Assembly: GCA_002928515.1 (NCBI GenBank)
Contig: PERI01000001.1
Coordinates: forward strand, 434,001 to 498,000
DNA from: Hyphomicrobium sp.
GTDB lineage: Bacteria > Pseudomonadota > Alphaproteobacteria > Rhizobiales > Hyphomicrobiaceae
Direction: 5' to 3'
Length of the DNA: 64,000 bases
Under the pieces are notes generated by a model. The model was not told the DNA's origin. It saw only the letters and a list, made by a program, of their open reading frames with translations, and made no database searches. A program made the translations under genes and the position numbers. This document shows, in pieces, positions 1 to 8,301 of this stretch. Position 1 is the stretch's first letter, and every line of letters begins with the position of its first letter.

Positions 1-667
1 CTTCCTCGGCGTTTTTGACGAGTTCTTTAATCTCTGCGAGTTGTTCGTTGAGCCAGGTCGTTGCCCGCAGTGCTGCATCTTTATGGGCAAGCCGTTGATC
101 CTCTATATAGGCTTCGGCGGTTGCATTCGCGATGGCGGCGGCGGCTTGCCTGTCTCCACTGGTGTAGGAAATGCTCAACGCCATCGTCTTTGGTATTCTG
201 CGAATATCCAGACCATATTTTACAGATGATATTGCATTGGCACGCGCGTGTTGCGTTTCGGTGTTCGTCAGCGGCGTTGCTGTTGGGTCAGATGCAGGCT
301 GTGCGAAATTGGCAAGGCCTAGTTTGTCAACGATACGTCCGACGATGGCATCAGATTTGAGCAATTCGATTTGCGATGACAAATCGGTTTCGGTCGATCC
401 ATAATTATCGCCGGAAAATACGTATGCATCCTGCAATGCTCGAACTTTGCGAGTTTCGATGAGCAATACTGATGTCGAACTATAAGTGGGAGGCGTTGAC
501 TGGAGAATGATGGTGCCGATAGCCAATCCTATCAAACTGGTAGCGGTTATGAGCATCGCATTACGCCGGGCAATGCGCCAAATGTCGTCCAAGTTAATAT
601 TTGGAGTTGGACTATGAGCGTGTTGGCTATCCAGCGCGATTGATTTGGTATTGTCTAAATTACTCAT
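1..667 (-). CDS. Polysaccharide chain-length determinant / exopolysaccharide transport protein, Wzz/GumC family (partial, N-terminal 222 residues)
   Basis: Reading the minus strand from an ATG at 667-665 gives an open frame that runs off the left edge. It has a cytoplasmic start, one membrane segment at about residues 37-56, then a periplasmic part with the usual Wzz pattern of a beta-strand region (STSVLLIETRK) followed by SQIELLKSDAIVGRIVDKLGL and, near the edge, ATTWLNEQLAEIKELV, the start of the periplasmic coiled coil. This is the layout of inner-membrane co-polymerases that set chain length in Wzx/Wzy systems, often with a C-terminal tyrosine kinase domain that would lie outside the window. 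The family assignment is strong; whether a kinase domain is fused cannot be seen. It lies at the end of the polysaccharide locus, as expected. Confidence 0.88.
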   Translation of the reverse strand, partial: MSNLDNTKSIALDSQHAHSPTPNINLDDIWRIARRNAMLITATSLIGLAIGTIILQSTPPTYSSTSVLLIETRKVRALQDAYVFSGDNYGSTETDLSSQIELLKSDAIVGRIVDKLGLANFAQPASDPTATPLTNTETQHARANAISSVKYGLDIRRIPKTMALSISYTSGDRQAAAAIANATAEAYIEDQRLAHKDAALRATTWLNEQLAEIKELVKNAEE

Positions 668-994
668 TACACGACCCAAAGTATTGAACTCACTCCGTTA
701 CATTGCCAAAGAACTGATATTTGACGTGGAAATTTTTTGTCAACGTTGGAGAGCCTACAAAATGGATAGGACAAAGCGTGACATTTGTTGCACCAGCCGC
801 ACGGCTCGATTTGTAGCCCTTCTATCATAAGTGCCATAGCTAAGCGTGGTTCTATCAAGTCTCGGTTAACGTATGCGCACACAGACTTTGCGACGGTCGC
901 CACGCCGGGCAGCGCAAATTATCTACCACGACCGCCGAACCAAAAAATATTTCGCACCAGCTCCAACGAACAATAGGTCTGTATGGTGTAACGG
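668..994. other. Intergenic region between the Hint-domain gene and the Wzz gene
   Basis: 327 bases with no credible gene. A 78-codon minus-strand frame (903-667) ends in TAATG overlapping the wzz start, but it has no recognisable features. The only signal noted is the TTGACA-based promoter candidate at 715-743. Confidence 0.5.
715..743 (-). promoter_or_regulatory. Possible sigma-70-like promoter for the Wzz/GumC gene
   Basis: On the minus strand a perfect TTGACA (743-738) is followed, after 16-18 bases, by a weak AT-rich -10 candidate (ATATCA or TATCAG). The start codon lies about 50 bases downstream. The -35 match is seen directly; promoter function is inferred and the -10 match is poor. 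Confidence 0.3.
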
Positions 995-1861
995 CTAAGC
1001 GGCTTGACCCATCGCGTCAGCTCGGTCTTCGAGACGGTCTCTGACTATATCAAGAGGCATACGAATGTCGGCAATCGGTAACACAGCGCTGCGCAGACGC
1101 GATCGCAAGATTGCGCGCCGGCCATTGTATGCTGCAATGGGTGCAACAGACGATGTTGGTTGGCTCTGATAAGCCAAGGCGCTGTCTTGCGAGGCCGACG
1201 CATCAGCGCTGATTGCGGATCGTGCGACGGTAGGCATCAGTGTTTCGCAAGCGACGCCTTCTGCCAGGATCACATCATGGGTGGCTAATTCAATATGGTG
1301 ATAGTCGATACTGGTGACGTCAATGGGCATTTCGACCGTAATTGAAACGCCATTAATCAAGCTCGAAATAGGGATTAGCAAACCATCGATGTACAAAGCG
1401 TGGTTGCGAGAAATAAATAAGTCGCGCTTGGGAGTTGCAAAGCCCAATGCACCCCTTTTAATTCTAACCGGGAGGACGCTTTCAGCCCACGTGGCATCTG
1501 TCGCGGCGAAAAATTTGGTCTGCGTTATACTTTTGATTGATCGCTCCTGACCACTCAACGTCAAAATCAGGTCGCCGGTACATAATTCACTGACATCACG
1601 CTCGCCATTTGGCGTTTGAACGAACGTCCCCGCCAGAAAACACTTATGATCTGTTGGTGGCGTTGGGGGTGTACGTGGCCGAAATCTACGGAGAAGATCG
1701 AAAATGGAAGCTTCGGCACGTGTAGGAACCATAGCTGCGCCAACGAGGGCAATTGCGGCTGCAAAATTGCGACGCGACACTGCCAGCGCCTTATTTTTCT
1801 CTGTGCCTTCACTTTGTGTAGACGGCAATTCAGGATTCTGCACGGTACAATCCCCACTCAT
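995..1861 (-). CDS. Tat-signal Hint-domain (hedgehog/intein-type) protein
   Basis: 288 residues from the ATG at 1861; a TTG two codons upstream is also possible. The N-terminus has a twin-arginine signal (S-R-R-N-F, residues 29-33, then a hydrophobic stretch AAAIALVGAAMVP) and probably an A-x-A cleavage site. A proline-rich linker (about residues 61-72) leads to Cys74 in the motif KCFLAGTFVQTPNGE, followed by VSELCTGDLILT and SRNHALYIDG. This is the Hint_2 fold, with the candidate nucleophile Cys and the conserved block-B His. Hint domains catalyse N-S acyl shift and self-cleavage in inteins and hedgehog proteins. No C-terminal Asn or +1 nucleophile is obvious, so splicing is unlikely; cleavage at Cys74 or attachment of a nucleophile is an inference. 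The substrate is unknown. Position next to wzz suggests a role at the cell surface. Confidence 0.8.
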   Translation of the reverse strand: MSGDCTVQNPELPSTQSEGTEKNKALAVSRRNFAAAIALVGAAMVPTRAEASIFDLLRRFRPRTPPTPPTDHKCFLAGTFVQTPNGERDVSELCTGDLILTLSGQERSIKSITQTKFFAATDATWAESVLPVRIKRGALGFATPKRDLFISRNHALYIDGLLIPISSLINGVSITVEMPIDVTSIDYHHIELATHDVILAEGVACETLMPTVARSAISADASASQDSALAYQSQPTSSVAPIAAYNGRRAILRSRLRSAVLPIADIRMPLDIVRDRLEDRADAMGQAA

Positions 1862-2061
1862 ATGCAACTGAAGATACGATACGTATCAATTCTAATAAAG
1901 TGTTTTATTATAGCGTGTTGTGGTCTGTAGTTCAATTCATTTGGCATGTCTGAGAGTGACTGGGTCGGGATTAACCTTGGGTTGCTTCTTTCGCATTGGT
2001 TTTCATTTGCTTCGGCACCGAGTTGTCGCTGTTGTTCACTACGCCCGATGACCATCGACCC

Positions 2062-3762
2062 TTAGTTGCCACCGTTCAATTGTTGACCGCCGTTTTCGTT
2101 GCGCTGGTAAAGCGTCCAATGCTGACTTTGCTTGGTTTGAGTAAAATGCTGTGACAGATAAATCCCATATACAGCCATCAACTCTTCAACAAATTCCTGG
2201 CAACATCCCTGATTTGTCGAGCTGATAACGGGCACCATGACATAGTCGGCGTTTCCGAGAACGGTTTGTGACGTGGGATGGGAATGCCGATTGAACGAGA
2301 TATTGGGAACCAACCAGATGGGCATTCCGTGAGCAGGTGGCAGACCTAACGTCGCCGAAAACGGATCGCCGTAACCCAAGACCGCCAGTCGGCTTTTTTC
2401 ATCTACCGTTTCGTTTAGTAGGGTCAAGCCATCGTCTATCCATTCCGGCACTTGGGCGGAGCGGGTAAAAACCGTTTTCCATGTCACATCCGAGCGGATC
2501 AAGAAGCCATCGAGGTGTTTGCTTTTAAAGGTTATCACTGCGTCGCTCGCCGTGTTTGAGGCGCCGCCGTTTTGGAGCAGCTTTGCGATGCTTGCAACGT
2601 CTCGCGCCATCGTAGGCAACAGAAATAGAACCGAACTCAGAATGAGTATGGCTGAGTTCAGGTTTCTCGTCAGTTTGATGTGGGTGTTTGAGATTTTGCA
2701 TAACACGTTTGCAACGACGACAGTGCCAACGAACAGAAGTGGCAAGTCTCGCCCGCTCGATTCTCCCGCGTTGCCGGCCGACAACAACAATGTTGCGCCA
2801 AGAAAAAGTGCGCCGGTGGCCAAGAGTTGTGCATATGACCACCACATAGCATGAGCATGGCGCGCAGCGGCTAAACTCATTAAGCCGATGACCGCGAATC
2901 CGGCCAGCGGTATTCTAGCGCCCAATATAAGCGTTTTAATTTCTCGCCAGCGGGACGTGATGTCTTGAGCGGCTGCGGCCATTGAGATGTCTTGTAAATA
3001 AGAAAAAAGTCCAACCCAACTCATCGCGGCAAACAGAGCGACGATGGAAAAGAATGCGGTAATCAGCGTGAGCGACTTTTCAACCTCTATGCTGCCGCGC
3101 CAAATGATGCGCGCTGCGACGGCTGCGCACGCGACGATAAAAAAGCTAATCTTGCAGAAGAAGAGTAGGCTCAGAAGCAAGCCGCCGAGCGTCTCATCGA
3201 TATAGCCAAGTGATCTGCATTTGGACGCAATCGGGATACAGGATTGTAGCAGCAGGATTGATAGCAGCACCCATCCCTGCCGATTGTACAGCATGGCATA
3301 ACTGGTTTCCTGTTCCGTGAAGCCGAGGGGGCGCACCGCCAGCGCCAAAGTGATGAGAAAAACGGCGACCAAACATGCCAGCCATGGTTGCAGTCGACTG
3401 AACGCAACTAATATTATGCATGGTAAAGCGACGACCGCAAAAATGATTGCGCCATGTGATATCGCAGCGATGTTCGCGTGGCCGAGCGCCTCGCCCGCCG
3501 CGACCAGCAGATACGTGAGCGGCCCGATGGGATTATAGAAATCTGTATGCGGTATGAGGCCAGATCGAATACGCCATGCCTCGTCCAGCAGCAGGAAATG
3601 ATCCCAGGGCGCCATTAAGATGGCAGGCGGGCCGTAAACCATCACCACTAAGATGAGCAGGCAAACGAACAAAAACGATGCCATAATGCCTAGCCAAAGG
3701 CTTGACCGCTTGTACTTGGCGGGACGCGCCAGCAAGCTTGCCAGTGAGTGAGCTTTGGTCAC
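2062..3762 (-). CDS. Polytopic membrane protein, GT-C/GT39-like glycosyltransferase candidate
   Basis: About 566 residues if it starts at the GTG at 3762. The open frame extends to 3981, but that extension lies inside the divergent methyltransferase gene; an ATG at 3684 is a second option. About ten hydrophobic segments are followed by a soluble C-terminal domain of roughly 170 residues. Just after the first membrane helix comes the sequence PWDHFLLLDEAW (Asp54, Asp60/Glu61) and then SGLIPHTDFYNPIGPLTYLL. An acidic pair in the first periplasmic loop is typical of GT-C enzymes that use polyprenyl-phosphate sugars, such as the ArnT/PMT/GT39 group. No firm family can be named from sequence alone. 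Its divergent neighbours (methyltransferase, SMR-like flippase, HAD-UbiA) fit a polyprenyl-phosphate-sugar route in which this would be the periplasmic transferase. Confidence 0.65.
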   Translation of the reverse strand: MTKAHSLASLLARPAKYKRSSLWLGIMASFLFVCLLILVVMVYGPPAILMAPWDHFLLLDEAWRIRSGLIPHTDFYNPIGPLTYLLVAAGEALGHANIAAISHGAIIFAVVALPCIILVAFSRLQPWLACLVAVFLITLALAVRPLGFTEQETSYAMLYNRQGWVLLSILLLQSCIPIASKCRSLGYIDETLGGLLLSLLFFCKISFFIVACAAVAARIIWRGSIEVEKSLTLITAFFSIVALFAAMSWVGLFSYLQDISMAAAAQDITSRWREIKTLILGARIPLAGFAVIGLMSLAAARHAHAMWWSYAQLLATGALFLGATLLLSAGNAGESSGRDLPLLFVGTVVVANVLCKISNTHIKLTRNLNSAILILSSVLFLLPTMARDVASIAKLLQNGGASNTASDAVITFKSKHLDGFLIRSDVTWKTVFTRSAQVPEWIDDGLTLLNETVDEKSRLAVLGYGDPFSATLGLPPAHGMPIWLVPNISFNRHSHPTSQTVLGNADYVMVPVISSTNQGCCQEFVEELMAVYGIYLSQHFTQTKQSQHWTLYQRNENGGQQLNGGN

Positions 3763-3816
3763 GCGTTCAACTACTCTTTCAAAGAACAATACTGCGTTGC
3801 TCGAATTGGGAAAAGA

Positions 3817-4512
3817 ATGACATCTATGCTTGGTGGACCGGCAGTCGATGCCCATCAAAACGATGATGCGCAGACGCAGATGCAGCGTATCGAGGCGGCG
3901 TACAGAGAGGCGCCTTGGTTGCAGCGCCTTATGGTGACCTATCGCCCTACGATTTGCCCAACCGAACCGATCCTGCGCCATGTGCCCGCCAATATGCGAG
4001 TTCTCGATGTCGGCTGCGGGATTGGGCTCATCCTGATTACGATGGCGCTTGAGCGACGCATTACATCGGGTATTGGCATTGACGTCAACGGCAAAGCTAT
4101 CGACGTTGCACGTGCGGCCGCCAAAAAATTATTCGGTGTCGATGTGCGATTTCTCCAGCGGCAATCGATTTCCGAACTTGGTGACTCCCCGTTCGATGTC
4201 GTGACGGTCATTGACGTCATGCATCATGTTGAGCCGAACGCTCAACATGGATTTTTTTTCGAATGCGCCAACGCCGTCGCGCCGGGAGGGTTGCTGATAT
4301 ACAAGGATATGGGACGGCGTCCTTTGTGGATGAGCTTGTTCAATCGACTGCACGATCTGATTTTGGCGCACGATATCATCCACTACGTTCCACTCAGTGA
4401 TATCAAAAGCTGGGCCAATCAACATGATCTTATTCTGATTGAGGAATGCGCATATCGGCGTATCGCCTACGCGCATGAACTTCTTGTTTTCCGTCGAAAG
4501 GACCTGTCGTGA
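3817..4512 (+). CDS. Class I SAM-dependent methyltransferase
   Basis: 231 residues from the ATG at 3817; an upstream GTG at 3748 would add 23 residues of poor quality and overlap the divergent gene. The SAM-binding motif I is RVLDVGCGIGLIL, motif II has GIDVNGKAI, and the post-I region FDVVTVIDVMHHVEP carries the usual Asp and is followed by VAPGGLLIYKD. This is a small class I enzyme of the Methyltransf_11/25 group. Its last codons overlap the next gene by 4 bases (GTGA), so the two are probably co-translated. The substrate is unknown; a lipid-linked or nucleotide sugar is the natural guess from the neighbouring genes. Confidence 0.85.
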   Translation: MTSMLGGPAVDAHQNDDAQTQMQRIEAAYREAPWLQRLMVTYRPTICPTEPILRHVPANMRVLDVGCGIGLILITMALERRITSGIGIDVNGKAIDVARAAAKKLFGVDVRFLQRQSISELGDSPFDVVTVIDVMHHVEPNAQHGFFFECANAVAPGGLLIYKDMGRRPLWMSLFNRLHDLILAHDIIHYVPLSDIKSWANQHDLILIEECAYRRIAYAHELLVFRRKDLS

Positions 4513-4868
4513 CCATTGCTACCGTTTGGCTCATTCTTGCAGCGATTGTCGGTAACGCCACGGCCAGTATTCTACTGAAGCAGTATGCCAATTCAGATCA
4601 GTCGCTCGATGCGACTTTGCGCATGTCGCAATTGGTTTTGCCCCTAGCGGCAATGGCGGTTTACGCAGCTTCGTTTGTGATTTACGCGATTGTTCTGCGG
4701 ACGGCACCCGTTAGCAAGGCTTATACGCTGATCACGTTTGGTACTCAAACGGTGCTAATCGTTATGGGTGCGTTGATGTTCAACGAACGCGTTAATTTGG
4801 TCGGCGCTTTAGGTTTGGGGTTAATCATCACGGGCCTCATACTTGTCTTCAACAGTGCATCAGTGTGA
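4509..4868 (+). CDS. Small four-helix membrane transporter of the SMR/EamA superfamily (ArnE/ArnF-like flippase candidate)
   Basis: 119 residues starting at a GTG that overlaps the preceding stop. Four hydrophobic helices are visible (residues about 3-22, 38-58, 66-86 and 92-114). The N-terminal helix has the SMR-like pattern LAAIVGNATASILLKQYA, and the last helix pair holds GALMFNERVNLVGALGLGLIITGLIL with the Glu-Arg start typical of EamA repeats. Proteins of this size in glycan loci act as flippase subunits for undecaprenyl-phosphate sugars (ArnE/ArnF) or as multidrug exporters. Next to a UbiA-type enzyme and a GT-C-like membrane protein, the flippase role is the better inference. Confidence 0.75.
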   Translation: MTIATVWLILAAIVGNATASILLKQYANSDQSLDATLRMSQLVLPLAAMAVYAASFVIYAIVLRTAPVSKAYTLITFGTQTVLIVMGALMFNERVNLVGALGLGLIITGLILVFNSASV

Positions 4869-4920
4869 TGGGCATGGAGTGCACAGGTTGCAGATTGAAT
4901 TGTTGCTTGTGGCGCAACTT

Positions 4921-6408
4921 CTACCAAAGCCTGACGTTCTGAGAAGCGAGCAACAAGAGAATGCAAGCACCGATCGCGACCAGCCATGAAACCCAATCGC
5001 GGGCGGCATAGACGATGGGGTCGTCATGCATGTGACCTCGCTGGGTCGAGAGCCAGAGCCGCAGTTGCCAAAATAAAATCAGCGGCACCAAGCCCCATAG
5101 AATTTCTGGCGATCGGTATTGCTGAAGCTCCGCAACTCTGTTGACGAAAAGTGCGAGGACCACGCTGGATGCAAATGCCGAGGCGACCCCGAACATTTGC
5201 AAGCTGCCGATATCGGCCGGTTCATAGCCACGGCGCAAATTTGCGCCGGCGACGGCGGACGATTGTAGAAGCATTAATTCGCCGGTGCGCTTGACCAGTG
5301 CCAAGCTTAAAAATGTAAATCCTGAGAAGGCCAGCAGCCACAGCGTTACGAGGTGCCCCGAGGCAATGCCGCCGGCAATGATGCGCAGTGTGTAGAGCAG
5401 CGCTAGGATAAATACGTCGAGCAGCGGGTAGCACTTCAGCGCAACCGAATATGCGAGCGATATGGTCGCGTATGCCAGTAGAATTGCAACCGATCCTGTG
5501 GCGACCGACAGGGCAATGCCGAGACCCAGAAGTGCTGTCGCGAGTACTGCGCCAGATGTGAGCGCAAGTGTGCCGCTGGCGAAGGGCCGGTTTTTCTTGT
5601 GCGGATGGCTGCGGTCGGCAGCTAGGTCCAATAGGTCGTTGATCAAATAAATTGCGGACGCGGAGGCGCAAAAGGCGACAAACATCATCAACGCGCCGAG
5701 GAATCCGGATGCGTCGGTCAGGGATTGGGCTGCCAATAATGGTACAAAAACCAAAACGTTTTTGACCCATTGATGCGGGCGCATGGCCCGAAGCGCCGAC
5801 TTGACGAATGAGCTGTCGTGACAGAATTCAGCAGCGATATTTCCGGCGGCTCGTGCCGCGCTTGCAACGGACGTCGATGTATCGACCATGATGATCGAGT
5901 CGGCTTCGCGCCAGGCAGGCAGATCGGTTCTGTCATTACCGACATAGTCGTAACCTTGGCGTCCATAACGGCGAACAAGTTCTGAGGCTTTCTCTTCTCC
6001 TTTCAGATTGCGATTGCCGTCGGACGCAATGACCTCGTCGAAAATACCAAGATGGTCCGATATGGCGTGCGCGATACGTTGGTCGGCGGCGGTGACCAGA
6101 ACGATCGGGCGGCCGCGTCGCTTTTCCCGGTCGACATAGTCGAGTACGTCGCGATTGTAGGGAAGCAAGGCGGGATCGAGATTCGACAGTTCGGCAACGC
6201 GCTGCTTTAACGATGCGCGGGTCGTGACTAAAAGTTGCGGAATTTTTACCAGTGCGCCTGGGCTGGAAATTATGGCGAGGATGCCCTCAACCAACGCATC
6301 CGTTTTGAGCAGCGTGCCGTCAAGATCAACGCACAGCGGCTTCAATTGCGGAGTGCTGCCGACGCTGTTCTCAGGTAGCCTCAACGATGACGTGGATTGG
6401 CTGTGCAT
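4921..6408 (-). CDS. HAD-UbiA fusion: HAD-type phosphatase domain plus UbiA prenyltransferase (decaprenyl-phosphate phosphoribosyltransferase-like)
   Basis: 495 residues. The N-terminal 200 residues form a HAD domain with motif CVDLDGTLLKTD (Asp28 and Asp30), the Thr/Ser region PIVLVTAADQR, and YVGNDRTDLPAW carrying the acidic motif IV. From about residue 205 the UbiA domain starts with RPHQWVKNVLVFVPL and the diagnostic first Asp motif YLINDLLDLAADRSHPHKKN, followed by about eight membrane helices. The UbiA half is the COG0382 type whose mycobacterial member attaches phosphoribose to decaprenyl phosphate; that pathway needs a separate phosphatase to remove the 5'-phosphate, which the HAD half could supply. 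The start overlaps the end of the carbamoyltransferase gene by 28 bases, so the two are probably coupled. The substrate is inferred, not shown. Confidence 0.85.
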   Translation of the reverse strand: MHSQSTSSLRLPENSVGSTPQLKPLCVDLDGTLLKTDALVEGILAIISSPGALVKIPQLLVTTRASLKQRVAELSNLDPALLPYNRDVLDYVDREKRRGRPIVLVTAADQRIAHAISDHLGIFDEVIASDGNRNLKGEEKASELVRRYGRQGYDYVGNDRTDLPAWREADSIIMVDTSTSVASAARAAGNIAAEFCHDSSFVKSALRAMRPHQWVKNVLVFVPLLAAQSLTDASGFLGALMMFVAFCASASAIYLINDLLDLAADRSHPHKKNRPFASGTLALTSGAVLATALLGLGIALSVATGSVAILLAYATISLAYSVALKCYPLLDVFILALLYTLRIIAGGIASGHLVTLWLLAFSGFTFLSLALVKRTGELMLLQSSAVAGANLRRGYEPADIGSLQMFGVASAFASSVVLALFVNRVAELQQYRSPEILWGLVPLILFWQLRLWLSTQRGHMHDDPIVYAARDWVSWLVAIGACILLLLASQNVRLW

Positions 6409-8234
6409 TGTGTCTCTATTGAATCGGGTGCTTTAGCGGATGGGCGCGTGACGAGGCGATCGCCTAGCACCAGCACATCCATTTTCGTGCGCAGAAAGCA
6501 GTGCAGGGCTTCTCGCGGGCAGCACACCACGGGTTCGTTCTCGTTGAAAGATGTGTTGAGCACCATCGGCACGCCTGTCAGATTTCGGAACGCTTCGATC
6601 AGTTTCCAATAGCGCGGGTTGGTCTGTCGATAGACGGTTTGTAGGCGTCCGGAACCGTCAGCGTGGGTTACCGCCGGTATTAAATCGCGCTTTTCGGCCC
6701 TGACCTGGAATACCTGCATCATGAAAGGGACATCGTCGTCCTCCTCAAACCACTGCGCGACGTGCTCTCTCTGGATTGATGGCGCAAAAGGCCTGAAGCT
6801 TTCGCGTCTCTTGATCTTGAGGTTGAGAATATCTTTCATGTCGCCGCGGCGTGGATCGCCGATGATCGAGCGATTGCCGAGCGCACGCGGGCCCCACTCC
6901 ATGCGTCCTTGGAACCAGCCAACGACGTGTCCGGCGGCGACCGATGTCGCGACGAGGCGGCACAAGTCGTCTTCGTCGGTCATATGTTCGACGTGGCAGC
7001 CCTGCGCCAGAACTTCGGCGGTGGATTCGCCGAGAACCCTTGCAATCTCCTCATCGCTGTAGGTGGGACCGAGGTAGGCGTGGTCCATGACCATGCGATT
7101 GGATATCCGGTCGCCCGCAAGTGTCGATTTCGAGCCATAACTTGACGGCATTTGTCGTGCCGTCTGCTGATGCCAGACATGCATTGCTGCGCCGATCGCG
7201 CCACCGGCATCGCCTGCAGCAGACTGAACGTAAAGTCGGCGAAAGGGCGAGCGGCGCTTGACTTTGCCGTTTGCGACCGAATTCATCGCGCAACCGCCGG
7301 CTAGCGCCAAGGTATCGTTTTGGTAGCGGCCATGGAGTTTTTCGAGGAGGTGAAAAAAGGCCTCCTCGTACATGGCTTGCACCGAATGGGCGATGTCGCG
7401 GTGGCGTTGGTTCAGAGGCTCGTTATCGCTTCTAGAGGGGCCGAGCAAGTTTTCGAGTTCTGGCGAAAACAGGGTTCCGACATGGGGACTGCCGCCGCGC
7501 CATGCGTAATCGAGTTTTTCTTTGTGGTGCCGGAAATATTTGAGATTAAGAGCAAACGAGCCGTCGTCGGCGACGCGCACGATTTCACGCATCTCAGGAA
7601 GAAAAGTGGGCTGCCCATACGGTGCCAGTCCCATCACTTTGTATTCATCACCGTAGTGCGGAAAGCCTAAGTGTTGCGTCAGCGCTTGATAAAACACGCC
7701 TAGCGAATGTGGAAAGTAAACGTGTCCATCAACATCGATGGCGTTACCTTTGCCAGTGCCCCAGGCAGCACTCGAAAAATCGCCGAACCCGTCGATCGAT
7801 ACAACAGTTGCTTCTTCGAACGGCGAAACAAGGAAGCTGGAAGCTAGATGTGCCAAATGATGCTCGATGCGATGCACACGACCGTGAAAGCGTGATTGGG
7901 GAAAGGCGTCGGCCAACTCTGACTCGATGGATTGTCGTTTGGATTGATTGCGCAGACGATCAACGATCAATGCGAGATCCGGCCGCTGTCGCAGCGCATA
8001 ACCAACTTTGCGTAGGACATGGACCTTTGGATCAGAGTTGACCGCCACATGCTCGACATCGCCGAGCGCTGCGCCCGCCTCGCGCAGGCAGTAGCGAATG
8101 GATAGGGACGGAAAACCCGCCCAGTGCTTGACGCGGCGGAAGCGTTCCTCTTCTGCAGCAGCGATGATGATACCATCACGAACTAGGCAGGCAGAAGCGT
8201 CACCGTGATAGGCGTTAAGGCCGAGGACGATCAT
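6381..8234 (-). CDS. Carbamoyltransferase, NodU/CmcH/TobZ family
   Basis: 617 residues, the usual family length. It begins MIVLGLNAYHGDASACLVRDG with EEERFRRVKHW, then has HHLAHLASSFLVSPFEEATVVSIDGFGDF and the family signature ALAGGCAMNSVANGK. The C-terminal YrdC-like half carries WGPRALGNRSIIGDPR and VLNTSFNENEPVVC. Members of this family form carbamoyl-adenylate from carbamoyl phosphate and ATP and transfer the carbamoyl group to a hydroxyl of a sugar or antibiotic. Here a hydroxyl of a sugar in the repeat unit is the likely target. The start ATG follows the aminotransferase by 67 bases, and the last codons overlap the HAD-UbiA gene. Confidence 0.92.
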   Translation of the reverse strand: MIVLGLNAYHGDASACLVRDGIIIAAAEEERFRRVKHWAGFPSLSIRYCLREAGAALGDVEHVAVNSDPKVHVLRKVGYALRQRPDLALIVDRLRNQSKRQSIESELADAFPQSRFHGRVHRIEHHLAHLASSFLVSPFEEATVVSIDGFGDFSSAAWGTGKGNAIDVDGHVYFPHSLGVFYQALTQHLGFPHYGDEYKVMGLAPYGQPTFLPEMREIVRVADDGSFALNLKYFRHHKEKLDYAWRGGSPHVGTLFSPELENLLGPSRSDNEPLNQRHRDIAHSVQAMYEEAFFHLLEKLHGRYQNDTLALAGGCAMNSVANGKVKRRSPFRRLYVQSAAGDAGGAIGAAMHVWHQQTARQMPSSYGSKSTLAGDRISNRMVMDHAYLGPTYSDEEIARVLGESTAEVLAQGCHVEHMTDEDDLCRLVATSVAAGHVVGWFQGRMEWGPRALGNRSIIGDPRRGDMKDILNLKIKRRESFRPFAPSIQREHVAQWFEEDDDVPFMMQVFQVRAEKRDLIPAVTHADGSGRLQTVYRQTNPRYWKLIEAFRNLTGVPMVLNTSFNENEPVVCCPREALHCFLRTKMDVLVLGDRLVTRPSAKAPDSIETQCTANPRHR

Positions 8235-8301
8235 GGTATCTCGATGTGCTCAACAAATTTCTCATTGACGTGATGATCGTTCGACTCGGCATCGCGCGTC
8301 G

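Noticed and set aside
667-903. 78-codon minus-strand frame ending TAATG at the start of the Wzz gene
   Set aside because: The stop/start overlap looks operonic, but the sequence has no recognisable motif, and its Shine-Dalgarno is not convincing. It is most likely chance.
1858-2055. 65-codon minus-strand frame between the Hint gene and the GT-C-like gene
   Set aside because: Short and unlike any family; no supporting ribosome-binding site or conserved pattern.
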